The notes below the pieces were generated by a model. It saw only the letters and a program-made list of their open reading frames with translations. It was not told the origin of the DNA and made no database searches. A DNA stretch of 64,000 nucleotides from Prorocentrum cordatum (taxonomy: Eukaryota > Sar > Dinophyceae > Prorocentrales > Prorocentraceae): contig CAUYUJ010015948.1 of the NCBI GenBank assembly GCA_963575745.1, forward strand, positions 60,861 to 124,860, read 5' to 3'. Position numbers and translations under genes: made by a program. Shown piece by piece: positions 33,368-44,385 of the stretch. Each line of letters starts with the position of its first letter. Position 1 is the first letter of the stretch.

Positions 33368-34258
33368 CTACCCTAGTGCGACCATGCCTAGAAATTGGGC
33401 CCCCCAGGAAAGCAGCATTAGTTGCTATGCTATGCCATGCCATGCCATGATATGCTGCGCTAAGCTATGCTGTGATATGCTATGCTGCGCTATGTTATGC
33501 TATGCAAAGCTATGCTATGTCATACTGTGCTGTGCGATGCTGCGCTATGCTATGCTACGCTGCGCTATGCAATGCTATGATATGTTATGATATGATCTGG
33601 TATGTTGCGTTATGCTATGCCATGCGATGCTATAGTTGGCAACATATTTTATGCTAGGTTATGCTAATACAGCGCTGCGCTATGCTAAGCTAAACTAAGT
33701 TAAGCTAAACTAAGCTAGCCTTCTAGGCATTGCTCCGTGCTTTGCCTTTCCCTTGCGTTGCAGTTGCTTGTGTATTGCTTTGCGTTGCGTTGCTTGTGCT
33801 TTGACTTGCTGTCGCTGATGTGGTTCTGCCTTCGCGTTGCTGCTATGCTGTGCTATGCAATGCTATGCTGTGCTGTGCTATGCTGTGATGTACTGTGCTA
33901 TGCTATGCTATGCTATGCTGCGCTATGCTATGCGATGCCGGGCAATGCTATGATATGATGTACTGCGCTATGCTAAGCTACGCTATGCTACGCTACGCTG
34001 TGCTCTGCTATGCTAAAGCTCAGCGAAGCTACGATGACGGTACGCAAATCTAAGATAAACCTGAGCTAAGATGAAACTAAGCTAAACTAGTATGAAAAAT
34101 GATAAGCTAAGACGAGATAGGCAACGCTAAGCTAAGGGGGGGTAACTGGGGGACCCATGGTGCGGATGCTGGGGGAACCGCCCGGGGCGATTTCCACTGC
34201 CCAGCCCCTTTAAGCAACAAGTATAACAATAACCCTTCTAGGCAGAGCCTAGGTATGG
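33368..34258 (+). mobile_element. E element 3, insertion with defined ends
   Basis: Comparison with the uninterrupted S-T copy places the ends at CTACCCTAGTGCGACC (left) and GCAGAGCCTAGGTATGG (right), 891 bp. AAA on both sides may be a 3-bp target duplication. The ends are weakly inverted (CTACCCTAG against CCATACCTAGG). Inside are module P, ATGCT arrays (33420-34020), CTAAG words and module Q (GTAACTGGGGGACCC, GGGGGAACCGCCC, CAGCCCCTTTAAGC). No protein is encoded, so it would need an enzyme from elsewhere. Confidence 0.75.
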
Positions 34259-34498
34259 AAATATCGAGGTCGATCGAAGTGGGCCGCCGGATTAATATTT
34301 GAGGGTGTCTCAGGCAAACCGCTTGTTGTTTTTGAAGTCCCGATCGATAAAGCACATGGCGTGGGCCACTCTTTCGCGTGTTGAGGATGTCTCAAGCGAA
34401 ACGCTTGCTCCGCGGAGTTACCGAGGATGTCTCGAGCGAATCGCTTGTTTTGTAGAACATGAGGGATCTGCACACCCCTGAGATTTGCTTTCTCCAGG

Positions 34499-34872
34499 TG
34501 CACCCTAACACGACCACACCCCAGCACGACCACACCCCAGCACGACAATGCCCCAGCACGACCCCACCCCAGTACGACCCCACCCTAGCACGACCAACCC
34601 CCAACACGACCACGCCCCAGCATCATCCCACCCCAGCACGACCACCCTCCAGCACGACCACCCCCCAGCACGACCATCCCCAAACACGACCACACCCCAG
34701 CGCGACCACACCCCAGCACGACCACGCCCCAGCACGACCACGCCCCAGCATGACCACGCCCCGGCACGACCAACCCCCAGCACGACTACCCCCCAGCACA
34801 ACCACCCCCCATCGCGACCACGCCCCAGCACGACCACACCCCAGCACGACCTTTCCCCAGCACGACCACACC
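34499..34872 (+). repeat. 15-bp minisatellite, second array
   Basis: CCCCAGCACGACCAC variants, homologous in position to the array at 23826-24170. Confidence 0.85.
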
Positions 34873-36244
34873 ACCTTGGTTGAGTGGTTGCCTGTTGTCG
34901 TGGAATGTTTCGCGGGGTCTCTCGTGGACTGTTCTCGTGGAGTGTTTCCATGAAAACATTGAGAACGGTCGCCCGTGTCTCGTGGAATGTTTCGCGGGGT
35001 GTCTCGTGGAAGTGCCAGTTGCCCAATGCGGTGTCGTGAAAACTATGCATGAGGTTCTATATCCCTTTCCGGGTTCGTGGGTCCATCATGTTGGAACGAT
35101 GCCCCCTTGGAGCCCTTTCTTGGAACCATCCTGGCGCCCCCCTTCACCCTGCCCTGGGAACGCATTGTTGCCATCGCATTGCAGTTGCCCAGCCCGAGCG
35201 GTTCAGCTCGCCCCGACCAACTTCAGAATTCCGGGCGCCCTCGGCCTACCTACATCCGCCCAGGGATGGCCAAGCGTAGCGCGCCCAAGCCTGCTGCTGG
35301 CAAGGCCAAGGCCGCGCCCGAGCATGTCTCTGGCGGTGCTGCTCAGGCTCCAGAACATCGCGTCGCGCCGGCAAGCGGCGGGGCCCAGGGCAGCCAGAAC
35401 GCCAAGCTCCTCGCTGATGTGATGGAGGCGTTCCATTATCTCAATGGGCTCCCAGCTTCCAATGGAATGGTCAACGCTGCTCCACTTGGTCTTGGTGACG
35501 GGGGCCAAGCATCCCCATTCGGTGATGATGTTGCCATTGGCGCGTTGAAGGGATCTGACACTTACATATGCGGTGGTAACTTGTGGTGGGTTGATTTCGC
35601 GTGCAATGTGCAACCAGGTGCGCCAATCAGCCACAATTCCATTGAACTCATCAAGAACGACATGTTCGGCGGCGGTCCACCTCAGGTCTTCCCGCAGACT
35701 ATCGCTGTTGCCATCATGAGTAAGGCCGACCAGCTGTCGTCCGAATTTGGGCGCTTGGTCAGGGTCAGTCCCGAGGATCCATGGCGTGCAAACTTGAGCC
35801 CCCCTCCTCAACCTCCCCATCATTTTCTTCTTCGCCCCTCCTCCTCCTCACGTCGCCCCCCCCCCCTCCGCGCCCGCCCCATCCCCCTACAGAGGGGCGG
35901 GGGCGGGCGAGAGTTCATGGGGGGGGATTGGGACGACGAGCATGAGAAGGAGGGGGGCGAGGACGAGGATGATGTTGAGGAGGATGATCAGGAGGAGGGA
36001 GAAGATAATGGTGACATGTTTGTTCTGACAACGCCAGGAGCTGATCTATGGATTCTACGTGGCTGCAGCGACAGACATCAAGAACTTCGATGGCGATTCC
36101 GATCGTGCAGAGGCGTGGCGCCGGTGCGCGCTGACAGTTCCAATTGAGTTCGTCTACCTTGAAAATGCTGACTTGCGCTACTGGAAAGCTGTGAACCTCA
36201 GGGAACGGCTGGGCGCGACCTACGCGTCCATGTACCGCTCGGCA

Positions 36245-36527
36245 GGGCACTCGTTCTTGTTGATGATGTTGACAACGACGACGCTGACAACGCTGGCATG
36301 TCGTAGGGGGCCCCAAGATCCGCTCGAAAACTCCATGGCACCTGGGGGCCTTGCGACAACCCCATGGGCCCGATGCGATTCGGGTAGGGCCCCATGAGGG
36401 CACCATCCCTCCCTCCGCCCCTCCCCCCCTCCCCGGATTCTTCTCTGGGGCCTTATGTGCGGCCCCAAAAGAGGCCGCCTTCGGGGCGGCCTGGTGAGTT
36501 TCGGAGGCTGTCGAGATCATGAGGGCA
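36245..36527 (+). other. Intron between GGCAGG direct repeats
   Basis: The borders read TCGGCAGGGC and AGGGCAGGTAA, so 6 bp are repeated. Excision of 283 bp restores the frame that continues into GKRCILTVQRVFE. The interior includes C- and G-rich tracts. Confidence 0.5.
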
Positions 36528-37819
36528 GGTAAACGATGCATTCTCACAGTGCAGCGCGTGTTCGAGATCGCCATGTGGAAGCAGGCCGGGGAGCGCCGGC
36601 TCAATTGCGAGATGTCTGCCAAGCACGCGGCAGCCGAGTGGGCGAAGAACGCCGAGGTCAGCAGCGCGGGCGAGCAGATCACCGAGGGGTTCGTGGACGC
36701 TGCGCTGACGGTTTTCTCGCATTCTTGTAGATGATGAGTGCAAGGCCATTATCATGGACGCTGAGAACACTTGGGGGAAGAAATCGCCCTGGGACAGCGT
36801 CTACAAGCTCGAGGCAGTCGCCGAAAAGCGCGGTCAGGGCGAATCCTCGTTTCCGATTCTCCGGTGGGTGTTGCGCGCGGTGTCAGACCAAGTTGTGAAT
36901 GGCAACCGCCCTGCGTCATCGTTCAGCGCGCGGGCGCTGAGTGGCAAGGGCATGGCCAACAACAAAGGCTTGGTTGATTTGTTCAAGTACAAGAAATTGA
37001 TCCCGGTGCACTGCTTGTCCAGCATTTTGGGCCCTCTTGGTTGGGGCCCCAGTGAGAAGGAGGACGTTGCCTCGCATTTGCAGTCCCATGCGTCATGTCG
37101 GGCCAATTTTGGGTGCGACGCCAATCCCACCAGCCGGGTGTGGCTCCACAAGCGCAAAGCTCCGCTTCAGGATTTGATCAAGCTGTTCGCTGAGTTGGTA
37201 TATGGCGTGGAGCACGACGGCGCGATCAAGAACGCTTGCCGCTTCGGGGGCGCCATGGATGAGCTGTTTGAGAGGTAGGAGCTGAAGGATAAGCTCGAGA
37301 AGTTGATCGAGCAGTCGCACGCCCACCTCGGCACTGTGCCGGAGTCGTCCCGCGCGGTGCCAGAAGAGATTCCTGCCGACGCCGCTGCGCACTCAGTGGC
37401 CATGGGGTTCTCCCTCCCGCAGGGCTCATCTGGCACTCTGGCAGAGCGTTTGGACGCGCAGACCGACAGCATGAGGGAGGTCCTTGAGAAGAAATGGAAG
37501 ATGTTTGAGAAGCTGAACTCCCTGGGCGACCAGTCGAAGGAGACCCTCGAGGACTTGGAGAAGTCAGCCCGTCAGAAGGTGGCGGACCACGTGAGTCTCG
37601 TGCTCGAGGGCTCGTCGGCGCAGGCCATGGCCAAGCTGTTCAGCGACGCATTTGTGGGTGGCCTCCGGGGGGACGACGCTAAGAAGGTGCTCATCGTGTA
37701 CGATAACAAGCAGGCGGGCGAGTCAGCCACGTTTCCCCACATCCGCTTGCCGTCGTTCAAGACGGACCGCCTCAAGAAGATGATACCACAGCCTGCGGCT
37801 GATCCGCCTGTCCCTCCAG

Positions 37820-38283
37820 GTTTTGAGCCAATGCGTAGGCGAATAGTTTGAGCCGCATCTGAGGAGAGCAAGGTAGGATAATCTGGGAGGGAGGATGAGC
37901 TACATAGGGTGAAGAAGATGTGCATATGATTTCAGACCTGACCTCGATGGACAAGGGATGAGGAAGAGAGAGGATGGCAGAATAACAGTGAAATTGCATA
38001 TGGGGCGGGGTGCGTGCGTGTGGGAGAATATGGTATGGTTGCACATCCAGGATGTAGAACGAGATGCGAAGCTCTTCTCATGTCATACGCCCGTGCCCTC
38101 CTCCTCCTCCTCCTCCTCCTTCCCCTCCTCATCTGGTCTTCATTCTCATCTCATATCCTCTCATCCCTGCTCCCCTTGCGTTGTTCCTGAACGTGCCCTT
38201 GCATTCTTCTGCACTGACCCCCCCCCCCCCTCAAACCAAGATAATGCAAGCCTGATTCCACGCGCCCCACTTGACCTGCGCAG
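37820..38283 (+). other. GT-AG intron between CAGGT repeats
   Basis: The intron starts GTTTTGAG after CCTCCAG and ends CTGCGCAG before GTCGG. It is 464 bp and preserves the frame into RWIQGLAATRPCG. It contains CTCCTC tracts and a C-run. Confidence 0.55.
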
Positions 38284-38504
38284 GTCGGTGGATCCAGGGA
38301 CTTGCAGCTACTCGCCCATGTGGGCCGGACAAGCTGCACGAGGGAGACATCTGGCTGGTGTTTGATGGAGGGGTTTCTGGAAACCGCTCGGTCATTCTGA
38401 ATTGCTTCATGGGCACCGAGGGGAGGATGATGCCGAAATCTGTGAAGAACTTGCACATCCACTACTCCGAGAGTGCAATGGAATCGAGATATGCACGTCT
38501 GCGG

Positions 38505-38732
38505 GACCAGGGGGGACACTGAAGATGAGGGGGATGTCCGACGAGGTGGCCCCCGGTAAATGCGATTCCCCCCCTTGTTTTGCTCAGGACATTGAGAATC
38601 TGACCACCCGAGGGCCCACGAGGGGAAGGGATATGATGAGGATAGGGGGGGGAGGTAGAGGAGGGGGAGGAGACAGGGGCACAGGAGGCGGTGGAGAAGG
38701 ATGATCATATCGTACTGTATGATGTTTCCCAG
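38505..38732 (+). other. GA-AG intron between GGAC repeats
   Basis: The exon ends in YARLR. The intron starts GACCAGGGG and ends TTTCCCAG, and the next exon starts GACAACGTGAG. GGAC is present at both borders. It is 228 bp with an interior purine tract. It is the same splice type as 29468-29675 in the other gene. Confidence 0.5.
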
Positions 38733-39453
38733 GACAACGTGAGCCTCGATCAACTTGAAACTGTTTTCGCTGTGACTGGCGAGCCCTGGATGCCGCAGAA
38801 AAAGCCGAGGAAACATTTCGAGAAGCTGCGCGACGGCAGGGGCCATCATAGGTCCTGTGGGGGCCCCCGCGGCGGATACTCAGTGGTTGATGACCCTCGG
38901 CGAGAAGAAACTTCTATATGGATCCATGATGATGGAAGTCGGTGGGAAGACCCCAGACATGGAGGTTGGGAGCGTGAAGAAGCGGAAGCGCCACGAGGCC
39001 GAGTACGAACCTGTGACTTTCCATTCGATGCTGGATATCATTCCAGCGGAGCTGCTTCACAGCTATCTTATGGCTTTGCCAATCCGACTGTCCCCCACTG
39101 GATCCTCCCTCCTCCTCCGCGTCGTCAACCTCGTTATCCTCCTCCTCCTCCTTCTCCTCCTCCTCTTCCTCCTTCTCTTCCTCCTCCCTGCCGCCCCAGC
39201 CTTCTTATCCCAGCCCCCCCCCTCGCCGGCCCTCCTCTTCCACTCGCTCCCTTCTCCCAGTCCTTTCCCCTCGTCGTTCCTGCTGTTCCTTGTCCTCCTG
39301 CCCTCCCCCTCCTGCTCCTCCCCCCTGCCCTCTCCTGCCCTGGGGGCCGGCGCAGGCAGCGCGGCGCTGCGCGCCGGCGCCGGGTGGGCGTCGGCTGGCG
39401 CTGCCTGGCCGATGACGAGGATGGAGAGAGGAGCAGAGGTTTGAGAGCAGAAT

Positions 39454-40464
39454 CCCTACCTAGGATATGTCTAGAAGGGTTCTTACTTTATGCTTTTAAA
39501 GGGGTCGGGCAGTGGGGCTCGCCCTGGGCGGTTCCCCCGGCATCCGCCCCGTGGTTCCCCCAGTTACGTCCCCCTAGCTTAGCGTTGCTTATCTCATAAT
39601 AGCTAAAGCCTAGTTAGACTTCGCTTAGCTTAGCTTAGCTTAGCCTAGCTTAGCTTAGCTTAGCTTAGCTTACCCTAACCTAGCTTCGCTTAACTTAGCT
39701 TAGCTCAGCTTAGCTTAGCACAGCATTCGCATAGCATAACATAGCATAGCATAGCGTAGCATAGCGCAGTATAGCATAGCGCCGCATATCATAGCGCAAC
39801 ATAGCATAGCATAATATAGCATATCATAGCGTAGCATACGCAGCATAGCATATCATAGCATGGCTGAGCGCAGCGCAGCACAGCCTAACCTATCATAGCA
39901 TAATATCGCATATCATATCATAGCATAGCATAGCACAGCATATCATAACATATCATATCATAGATCAGCATATCATCGCATAGTGTAGCATATCGCATCA
40001 TATCATAACATAGCATGTCATACCATATCATAGTGCATCATAACATCTCATAGCATACCTAGCATATCATAGCATAGCGCAGCGTAGCATATCATACATA
40101 TCATAGCGCATCATATCATAGCATATCATAGCATGGTATAGCGCAACATCGCATAGCATAGCATAGCCTGGTATAACATAGCGCAGCCTGGCATACCCTC
40201 GCATATCATCGCATAGCGCAGCACAGCGCAGCATAGCGCAGCATACCATATCATAGCATATAGCATAGCGCAGCATATCATAGCATATCATAGCATCAAT
40301 ACAAAGGCAAACCAACAGCAGCAGCAACGCAAAACACAACAAACGCAACTTGAAGCACCGCAAACGCAAAAGCAAAGCAAAGGAAATGCACAGCAAACGC
40401 AATGTGCGACAGGTGCTGAGCTATATGCTCCAACTCCTAGGTAGGGTCGCACTGTGATAATTAA
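39454..40464 (-). mobile_element. E element 4, inside the last intron
   Basis: Starts CCCTACCTAGGATATG, CTAGAAGGGTTCTTAC, GGTCGGGCAGTGG and GGCGGTTCCCCCGGCATC (module Q). AGCTTAG hexamers (about 39610-39715) and TAGCA arrays (to about 40300) follow, then AAAGCAAA words. It ends GGTAGGGTCGCACTGTGATAA (module P). R copy 2 follows almost immediately, at 40468. Confidence 0.7.
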
Positions 40465-40467
40465 TGG

Positions 40468-41340
40468 TTGACGCTTCGCGTATCCCCAACAGCCCATCAA
40501 GAATGTGTTGCCAGTTTTCTTGAGGCCTCTTTGGGGGCTATATTGAGCCATGTTCGGCTATTGGCTGAGGCTATCTTGAGCCATGCTCGGCCATCTGGGG
40601 CAATTTTGATGCTGCCTTGAGGCATTTGGGAGGTCTGTTGGAGAATATATTGAGCCATGCTTGGCTATCTTAAGGCAATTTTGAAAAACTATATTTTCAT
40701 ATCTAGGGCCACCTTGGCGCCATATTGGGACAAACAGGGCAGGGTGGATGGTCTTTGGAGAGAGAATGGGAGGCCTGTTGGGGTCATCGTGGGCCCCATA
40801 GCTCAAAAAGAGGGGAGCCCTCAATAGCATCGCCCCCTCGGAGGCTCTCAAATGGCATCGTGGGGCCCTCTTGGAGCGCTCTAGGGCGCCTTGGGCGATC
40901 TTGGGGCCGTCTTCGGCTTTCTTAGGGGCCCTCTTGGGCATCTTTTGGGCCATCTTGGGGCCGTCTTGATGCGTCCAAAGCCCATCGTACGCGAATATGC
41001 GATATCATTGATTTTCTGTAAGCTTTTGAAGGGTTTGGGCATCTTGGAGGGCGCTGTGGAGGACTCCTAGGGCACTTGGGTCGTCTTGGGGCTGTCTTGG
41101 GGCCTCTTGGGGGTATGTCAGAGGCTATCTTGACGCATCTTGAAGTAGCATGGGCCATCTTGGAGGCCATCTTGCGACTTTGAAGCCCTCTTTGAGCCTT
41201 CCTGGGCCATCTTGGACGCTGCGGCACTTCCGCCCCCCCCCCAAGACCGGGGGGGGAGGTGGGGCCCCGGGGGGAGGGGTAGAGAGAAGAAAGAAACGCG
41301 CCATCCCACCTAAGCCCGGAGGGCTGGTGGGATTGCGCCC
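40468..41340 (+). repeat. R repeat, copy 2
   Basis: Starts TTGACGCTTCGCGTATCCCC and matches 20951-21770 in order, including CAAACAGGGCAGGGTGGA, GCATCGCCCCCTCGGA and the closing CCACCTAAGCCC. Here it lies between E element 4 and the last exon of the orphan gene. Confidence 0.7.
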
Positions 41341-41858
41341 GGGCGCCTCCATGAGGCTGGCGTACCCATGCAAAGCTGTGATCGACCTGTGCCCTGCAAG
41401 CCCAGAGTGGGCGTTGAAGTGCATTGAGCTCGGGATCCCATACCTTGGAGTGTGCTACACTGAGCACCACGTGACCATGTACAACAACATCCTGGCGCAC
41501 CGGGTGTTTATGTGGTTCACAGAGGAGTCGCATTCCTTCTACAACTCGAAGGCCGCGGCCCTCATCAAGGGCAACTCCAAGAAGAAGGGCGAGGGCCATG
41601 GCGACGGCGAGGAGGAGCCTGAGGAGGAGGACCCGGACCCAGACGCAGAGGAGCCTGGCGCCAGCGGCAAGAAGACTGGCAACAAGACGGGCAGCGGCCG
41701 CGGCCGCGGTGGCGGCCGCGGCCGCGGCGGCCGCAAGGGCAAGGCGAGCAAAGCAGGGCACCGGCAGCAAGGGCGACGCGGAGCGCGAGGATCTCATGCG
41801 CCGCCTCGAGGAGCTCGGGGGCGAGCCCCCCCCCGGCAGCGCTGGCGAGGAAGAGTAG

Positions 41859-42885
41859 GTAGGCGCAGGTGCCCGCGCGCTGCAGCAAACGTGAGGGGGA
41901 TACGGGGGGGGGATCAGGATGAGGATGGAAGATGACGCGGAAGATAACGAGAAAGAGGAGGATAATAAGAGGGAAGAGGATAATGACAGGGGGAATGTAG
42001 ATGAGGAGAAGGAAGAGTACGAGGAGGACGACCGACACATTTCTGCATCGAGCTGAATTCAGCACGCGAACCAGCTATCTTGTCAAAAGTTTGGAGCATG
42101 CCGTGGCGGTTTTCATGCCACCATATCCCAACTCCTCCTGCTCCTCCTGCTCATCCTCCTCCTTCTTCTTGTTCCATCCCTTCTCGGCCTTCCCCGCCTG
42201 CTCGTCCTTGTCCCTCCCCCAGCGCCCCTTTGTATTTTCCACTTGAATAGGCTCCTGTGGGAGCTCTGAGTCTCTTGTGCAGACCCCCCAGAAGTACTGC
42301 GCTGTAGGTTCCGCACCCTTTTGCCGGGCTTTGGCCTGTTGCCTCAGTGCGATGACTTATAGATATCGTCATGTTGCCAGGGTTCTCAAGAATTGCCTGT
42401 GGCAGCCTGCATGACACAGCTCGTTTCGCGTGCACGCTAGGTCCCCTGAGTATTTTGTCTGACGACGCTTGCGCCCGTGGAAATGTCACCGCGATTGGGC
42501 CTTAGTATGCCACGTTGCACCTTGCATCCCTTGGGAGTGCACGGCATAATATACATACGATTGCGCATCAAACCACGCCACATCACGCCACAGAAAATCA
42601 TAGCATCGCATAGTACGCAATATTCTACACAGCAAAGCATTGCATAGCATAGCGCGCTACATTGCTCTTGGGTCTGAACCAACATCTATTCAACAACATG
42701 CGACGACCCGCAAACCTTAGGAAACAGACAAGGTATAGGATGATGAAGGAAGGAATCGTAGGATAACAGTGTCGACAACGAAACTCACGACCCCCCCATT
42801 CACCCCACCATGCCCCTCCAGGCAACGCTGTCATCATCGCTTGTCGTTGGCAGTTTGATCTTTGCTTGAATTGCAGTGGTCACCA
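41859..42885. other. Intergenic; purine and CTC tracts
   Basis: A GAGGA-rich tract follows the gene (41890-42030). A CTCCTC tract lies at 42120-42215. The segment 42240-42360 has codon-like composition but no frame I recognise. Around 42600-42660 a few AGCATAGC words recall the E arrays. Confidence 0.4.
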
Positions 42886-42907
42886 TGCGTAGCCTGTCTG
42901 GCCCAAG
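42886..42907 (+). other. Fossil spliced leader
   Basis: TGCGTAGCCTGTCT then GGCCCAAG agrees with the leader at 17 of 22 positions without gaps. It ends 50 bases before the methyltransferase ATG at 42958, mirroring the arrangement of copy 1. Confidence 0.5.
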
Positions 42908-42957
42908 ATTGAGCAGTGTGATGGGACTTTCTGCTTACAGGATCTGGCTTACTTCGA

Positions 42958-44061
42958 ATGGGGAAATGTCGCAAGTCAGAGCAGGAGCGGTTGCGCAACC
43001 TCAGCATCTCAGAACTGCAAGCAATGGTGAGGCGTCGCGAGGACAGGCTTCGACAACAGAGAGCGTCGTCTTCTACTCCGGGTGCCCAACCTGCGTCCAG
43101 CAGGGATCTCACCATAGGCAGTGCGTTTACTGGATGGGCGGCTGAAGCGCAGGCGCTCAAACAGCTTCAGGCCCCTTGCGCGCATGAGTTTGGATGCGAC
43201 AAATTGACAGCCAGCCACAGGTTTTGCACCGCCAACTTCCATTGCAAGAAGTGGTTCTCGAATGTGTTCGAAGATTTCAAGGGCGCAGTATCAGTGGACA
43301 TCTTCTGCGCTGGATTCCCTTGCCAGCCGCGCTCGCAAGATGGGCGGCGCGAGGGGGGCATGAGAGCAGATCCGACGTGTTGATCCCAGTTCTCGAGTAC
43401 ATCCGGACACGTCGTCCTCGTACTTGCGTCCTGGAAAACGTCAGGGGGTTGATGACAGATACCTTCCAGGACATCAGCCAAGCCATGGTGGTAACCATCG
43501 AGAAGGCTGAGTATCGCGTTCACATGAAGGTCTTGGACAGCCTCAACTACGGCGTACCCCAACATCGCGAACGTGTGTACATCGTGTGCTTGCGTTCTGA
43601 CCTCCCTAGGTGCGACGCGTTCGAGTGGCCAGAGGAGCTCCGGGCGCCACCTCTGCGATCGTTCTTAGAGAAGGGGGGTGCGAGTGCGCATCGCGAAGCC
43701 CGCCCAGGAGCGCATCGAGCGTGCCGTCGAGAAGCTCGTCACAGACCAGCCGAATGTGAACGCGCGTGCTACTGGCGTCATTGTGGATGCGCAGAATGGC
43801 CGCACGAAGCCGGTGTACATGGTCGGGGCTTGCCCGACGATAACGAGAAGTAGGGGCGGGTGCGTCAGGGGCTGCATGAACGTGCGGACCATGACGTTCC
43901 TCCGCATCAGGAGCATCGTTCGCCTGCAGGGCAGCAACATGAGTGAATTCGACTTCAGTGGCCTCTCGCGTGCGCAGATTGGCCACTTGGCAGGCAACGC
44001 CATGACGGTGTCAGTGATGAGGGCCCTTTTGCCCAGGATGATTCAGGCGCAGGCTCACTAG
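42958..44061 (+). pseudogene. C5-cytosine DNA methyltransferase, copy 2 (degraded)
   Basis: ATG 42958 (MGKCRKSEQERLRNLS) is followed by a short helical stretch and motif I-like GSAFTGWAAEAQALK. Then come DIFCAGFPCQPRSQDG (catalytic PCQ), CVLENVRGLM (ENV), VPQHRERVYIVCLRSD (QxRxR), and GHLAGNAMTVSVM close to the stop at 44061. Two frameshifts fall exactly in runs of six G, at 43353-43358 and 43673-43678. Everything else is open, about 365 codons. The target-recognition stretch between QxRxR and motif X is short, as in copy 1. I expect CG- or non-CG-specific cytosine methylation from the family but cannot tell which. Because both shifts are in homopolymers, read errors are a real alternative to decay. 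Confidence 0.8.
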
Positions 44062-44385
44062 AGAGACGTGCGCTGCATGTGGCAGAAAAAAGTGCCCTCC
44101 ACATTTCCTCCACCCATGGTCTTCTTCCTCCTCCTCCCCCTGTTCTTCCTTTCTCATTTTACTCCTCCTTGTCCTCGTCCTTCTCCTCGTCCTTGCCCTT
44201 GTCTCTGCGTTTCCCCTTCTCCCCCCCCCCTCTCGCCCTGTCCTTTCCTACTTCGCGCCCCTCCGCCTCAGATCCCCCCCCCCTCGACCCCCTGCCCGGA
44301 GCCTGCGGGGCGCTGGCGCCGGGCCGCCGGGCAGAGGCCTGCCGGCGGGCCGGGGGGGGGGCCAGCGTCGGCCGACTGGCCCCGC
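44062..44385. other. Pyrimidine-rich spacer
   Basis: CTCCTCC and CCCCCC tracts pass into GC-rich DNA. The Ser/Pro frames are simple-sequence products. Confidence 0.6.

Larger units (their letters stand above)
33274..35092 (+). repeat. S-T composite repeat, copy 2 (split by E element 3)
   Basis: S runs 33274-33367 and ends CCTGATAAA. T resumes at 34259 with AAATATCGAGGTCG, then GGATTAATATTTGAGG, GAGGATGTCTCAAGCGAA words, the 15-bp minisatellite (34499-34872) and GTGTCTCGTGGA words. It ends at GGTTCGTGGGTCCATCATG. Compared with copy 1 the only large difference is the insertion of 33368-34258. Confidence 0.8.
35266..41858 (+). pseudogene. Orphan multi-exon protein with SAM-binding-like end
   Basis: ATG 35266 (MAKRSAPKPAAGKAKAAPEH). 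The suggested exons are 35266-35763, 36038-36244, 36528-37819, 38284-38504, 38733-39080 and 41353-41858, about 1,020 codons. Blocks in order include DTYICGGNLWWVDFAC, TVQRVFEIAMWKQAGERRL, GFVDAALTV, SPWDSVYKLEAVAEKRGQGE, HIRLPSFKTDRLKK, GDIWLVFDGGVSGN, KKLLYGS and VIDLCPASPEWALKCIELG. The last resembles the first SAM-binding motif of methyltransferase folds, which is inference. The C-terminus is acidic, then RGG-rich. I associate the chain with a widespread dinoflagellate family of unknown function. Lesions: frameshifts near 36716, 38838 and 41755, and TAG at 37276-37278. The last intron (2.27 kb) holds an E element and R copy 2. Confidence 0.55.

Noticed and set aside
35175-35215. Possible leader fossil before the second orphan gene (CCCGAGCGGTTCAGCTC)
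   Set aside because: Only about 12 of 21 positions agree and gaps are needed. The position is right, but the match is too weak to claim.
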